Shown here in pieces: positions 62,697-64,000 of a stretch of DNA of 64,000 nt. The stretch is from Rhodovibrionaceae bacterium. Its GTDB lineage: Bacteria; Pseudomonadota; Alphaproteobacteria; Kiloniellales; DSM-21159. How positions within the stretch are numbered: the stretch's first letter is position 1; each line of letters starts with the position of its first letter. The translations under genes were made by a program, and so were the position numbers. The notes beneath the pieces are model-generated. The model was not told the origin of the DNA. It saw only the letters and a program-made list of their open reading frames with translations, and did not search any database. The DNA lies in assembly GCA_028279885.1 (NCBI GenBank), contig JANQMX010000057.1:78880-142879 (forward strand). The letters run 5' to 3'.

Positions 62697-62937
62697 CTCA
62701 GGTCCTCTCTCGACCGCTTATCCGCTTTTAGGCCGTTGTACAGCTCGTCGCGGAGCAAACTGCATAGTGGCGGGCATGGAAGCAATAGCGCCGCTGCGGT
62801 GACTGCCGATCCGCGACATGGCATGCCGTTTTCCGCCAAGCATAGGAGATGCAACGTTCACGCGCTGGCGAGCCGGGGGCAACTGGTTCAGATTGGCACC
62901 CGACAAACAAACAAGCAGATCAGGGAAGGATAAGGTC

Positions 62938-64000
62938 ATGAGCGAAACCGTCGTGATACGCGGGGCGGACTGGGTGGTGGCTTGGGACGAGAGCCGCGGC
63001 GACCACGTTTACCTGCGCAACGCCGATGTCGCCTTTGCCGATGGCCGCTTCCTCCACGTCGGCGGCCGCTATGATGGGCCGGCGGCGACGGAGATCTCGG
63101 GCGACGGCGTCATGGTGATGCCCGGGCTGATCGACATCCACTCCCACCTCAGCTCCGAGCCGGGCAACAAAGGCCTGCTCGAGGAGCTCGGCAGTCCCAA
63201 GTTGGGGCAAAGCTCGCTCTACGAGTTCATGCCGGTCTTCCGCGTCGCCGAAGGGGCCGCCGCCGTGGCGACCCAGGCCGGCGTCGCTGAGATGCTGCGC
63301 AGCGGCGTCACCACTGTGGTCGATCTGTCCGGCGCCCGTCCGGGCTGGGACGAGCTACTCGCCTCCACCGGCATTCGCGCGGTGCTCTGCCCCATGTATC
63401 GCTCAGCCGTCTGGCGCACGCCCGACGGCCACTCGGTGGAGTACACCTGGGATGAGAAAGCCGGCGAGGCCGCCTTTAAGACCGCCTTGGACGCGGTTGA
63501 CGCTGGGGCAAAACACCCGAGCGGGCGGATCGGCGGCATGTTGAGCCCGGCCCAGCTCGACACCTGCACGCCGGAGCTGCTGCGCGACAGCCTGGCCGAA
63601 GCCAAGCGGCGCGGCATGAAGATGCACATCCATGCAGCGCAGAGCCTCGTCGAGTTCGAGCAGATCGTGCGCCGACACGGCAAGACGCCCATCGAATACC
63701 TGGACCATCTCGGCTTGCTGGGCCCCGACACCATCGTCGCCCACGGCATCTTCCTCAACGACCATCCGATGGTTCATTGGCCGGAGGCCGATGACTTCGG
63801 ACTGCTCAAGGCCTCCGGAGCCTCGGTCGCCCACTGCCCGACGGTGTTCTGCCGCCGCGGCATCGCACTCAACGACGTGCATCGCTATCACACCGCGGGC
63901 ATCGGTCTGGGCATCGGCACGGACACCTTCCCGCATAACCTGATCGAGGAGATGCGCCACGCCTGTCTGATGGGGCGCGTGGGCTCCGGCAAGCTGAGCA
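62938..64000 (+). CDS. Metal-dependent amidohydrolase/deaminase (3' end outside window)
   Basis: 354 codons are visible and the frame runs off the window. The start is the ATG after GGAAGGATAAGG. Metal-site motifs are HSH in GLIDIHSHL (His68, His70), a further His in MHIHAAQSL near 223, and VAHGIFL and VAHCPT segments followed by the Asp in GIGTDTFPHN. This is the ATZ/TRZ-SsnA-guanine deaminase-like amidohydrolase subgroup. It is divergent from the dimethylglycine dehydrogenase-like gene, with a 241-bp shared control region, so it may release a methylated amine precursor (inference). Confidence 0.88.
   Translation, partial: MSETVVIRGADWVVAWDESRGDHVYLRNADVAFADGRFLHVGGRYDGPAATEISGDGVMVMPGLIDIHSHLSSEPGNKGLLEELGSPKLGQSSLYEFMPVFRVAEGAAAVATQAGVAEMLRSGVTTVVDLSGARPGWDELLASTGIRAVLCPMYRSAVWRTPDGHSVEYTWDEKAGEAAFKTALDAVDAGAKHPSGRIGGMLSPAQLDTCTPELLRDSLAEAKRRGMKMHIHAAQSLVEFEQIVRRHGKTPIEYLDHLGLLGPDTIVAHGIFLNDHPMVHWPEADDFGLLKASGASVAHCPTVFCRRGIALNDVHRYHTAGIGLGIGTDTFPHNLIEEMRHACLMGRVGSGKLS

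Noticed and set aside
60423..62933. Long plus-strand frame of 836 codons opposite the dimethylglycine-dehydrogenase-like gene
   Set aside because: It is antisense to a gene with full family motifs, lacks any recognisable domain, and is open only because of the strong third-position GC bias. The same applies to the long antisense frames at 55051-57573, 41747-43939, 29384-31486 and 11369-13000.

Overview
The window is 64 kb of high-GC, gene-dense chromosome with strong third-position GC bias. I read it as an alphaproteobacterium, most likely a marine or free-living Rhodospirillales/Kiloniellales-type heterotroph. The reasons are the ppx-rlmE-guaB-rsmB-guaA arrangement, two TRAP transporters, a Liv-type ABC transporter, a full ccoNOQP-ccoGHIS locus under an FNR-type regulator, and a formaldehyde-activating enzyme homologue. 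Genus cannot be fixed from the sequence alone. No phage, insertion sequence, CRISPR array or rRNA was found. There is one tRNA, tRNA-Gln(CTG). Two genes run off the window edges: a serine hydrolase at the left and an amidohydrolase at the right.

Left part (1-13.7 kb, minus strand): two overlapping serine beta-lactamase-fold hydrolases, an NtrC-class response regulator with a Cache-domain histidine kinase, and a LivK-F-G-H-M amino-acid-type ABC transporter. LivM is followed by a 28-residue membrane peptide and a tandem universal stress protein. Upstream of livK is a textbook sigma-54 promoter and, about 85 bp further up, a TTGGAC-N5-GTCCAA dyad. This makes the nearby two-component pair a plausible regulator of the transporter.

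13.7-20.8 kb holds housekeeping genes: ppx/gppA, rlmE, guaB, rsmB, a GNAT and guaA on the minus strand, then tRNA-Gln on the plus strand.

21-28.5 kb is a catabolic module: a LysR regulator, TRAP dctPQM, a short-chain dehydrogenase, a split transketolase and an AraC regulator. No kinase or aldolase accompanies them. 28.8-34.1 kb encodes a YcaC-like hydrolase, a YtcJ-like exported amidohydrolase with a Cys/His tail, a HlyD-like adaptor and an MFS-monooxygenase-domain fusion. A VPLPA-type sorting-signal protein follows.

34.9-42.1 kb holds an Asp/Glu-racemase-family enzyme, a second TRAP transporter, a Fae homologue, a pterin carbinolamine dehydratase, a class II aldolase-family protein and an AruI-like ThDP decarboxylase. 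42.2-47.3 kb is an RND efflux pair with a divergent TetR repressor.

47.5-60.1 kb holds a DAO-family oxidase and then the respiratory block. An FNR-type regulator sits beside a perfect FNR box, followed by a GNAT-like unknown, DUF2189 and DUF4396 membrane proteins, and ccoNOQPGHIS with its own FNR box. The right end has a dimethylglycine-dehydrogenase-like FAD/GcvT fusion and a divergent amidohydrolase.

The most interesting material is the sigma-54/dyad control region of the liv operon, the two undescribed TRAP-linked catabolic modules, the FNR-box gene of unknown function, the 28-residue peptide and a near-match to a ParB site in front of the second TRAP operon.
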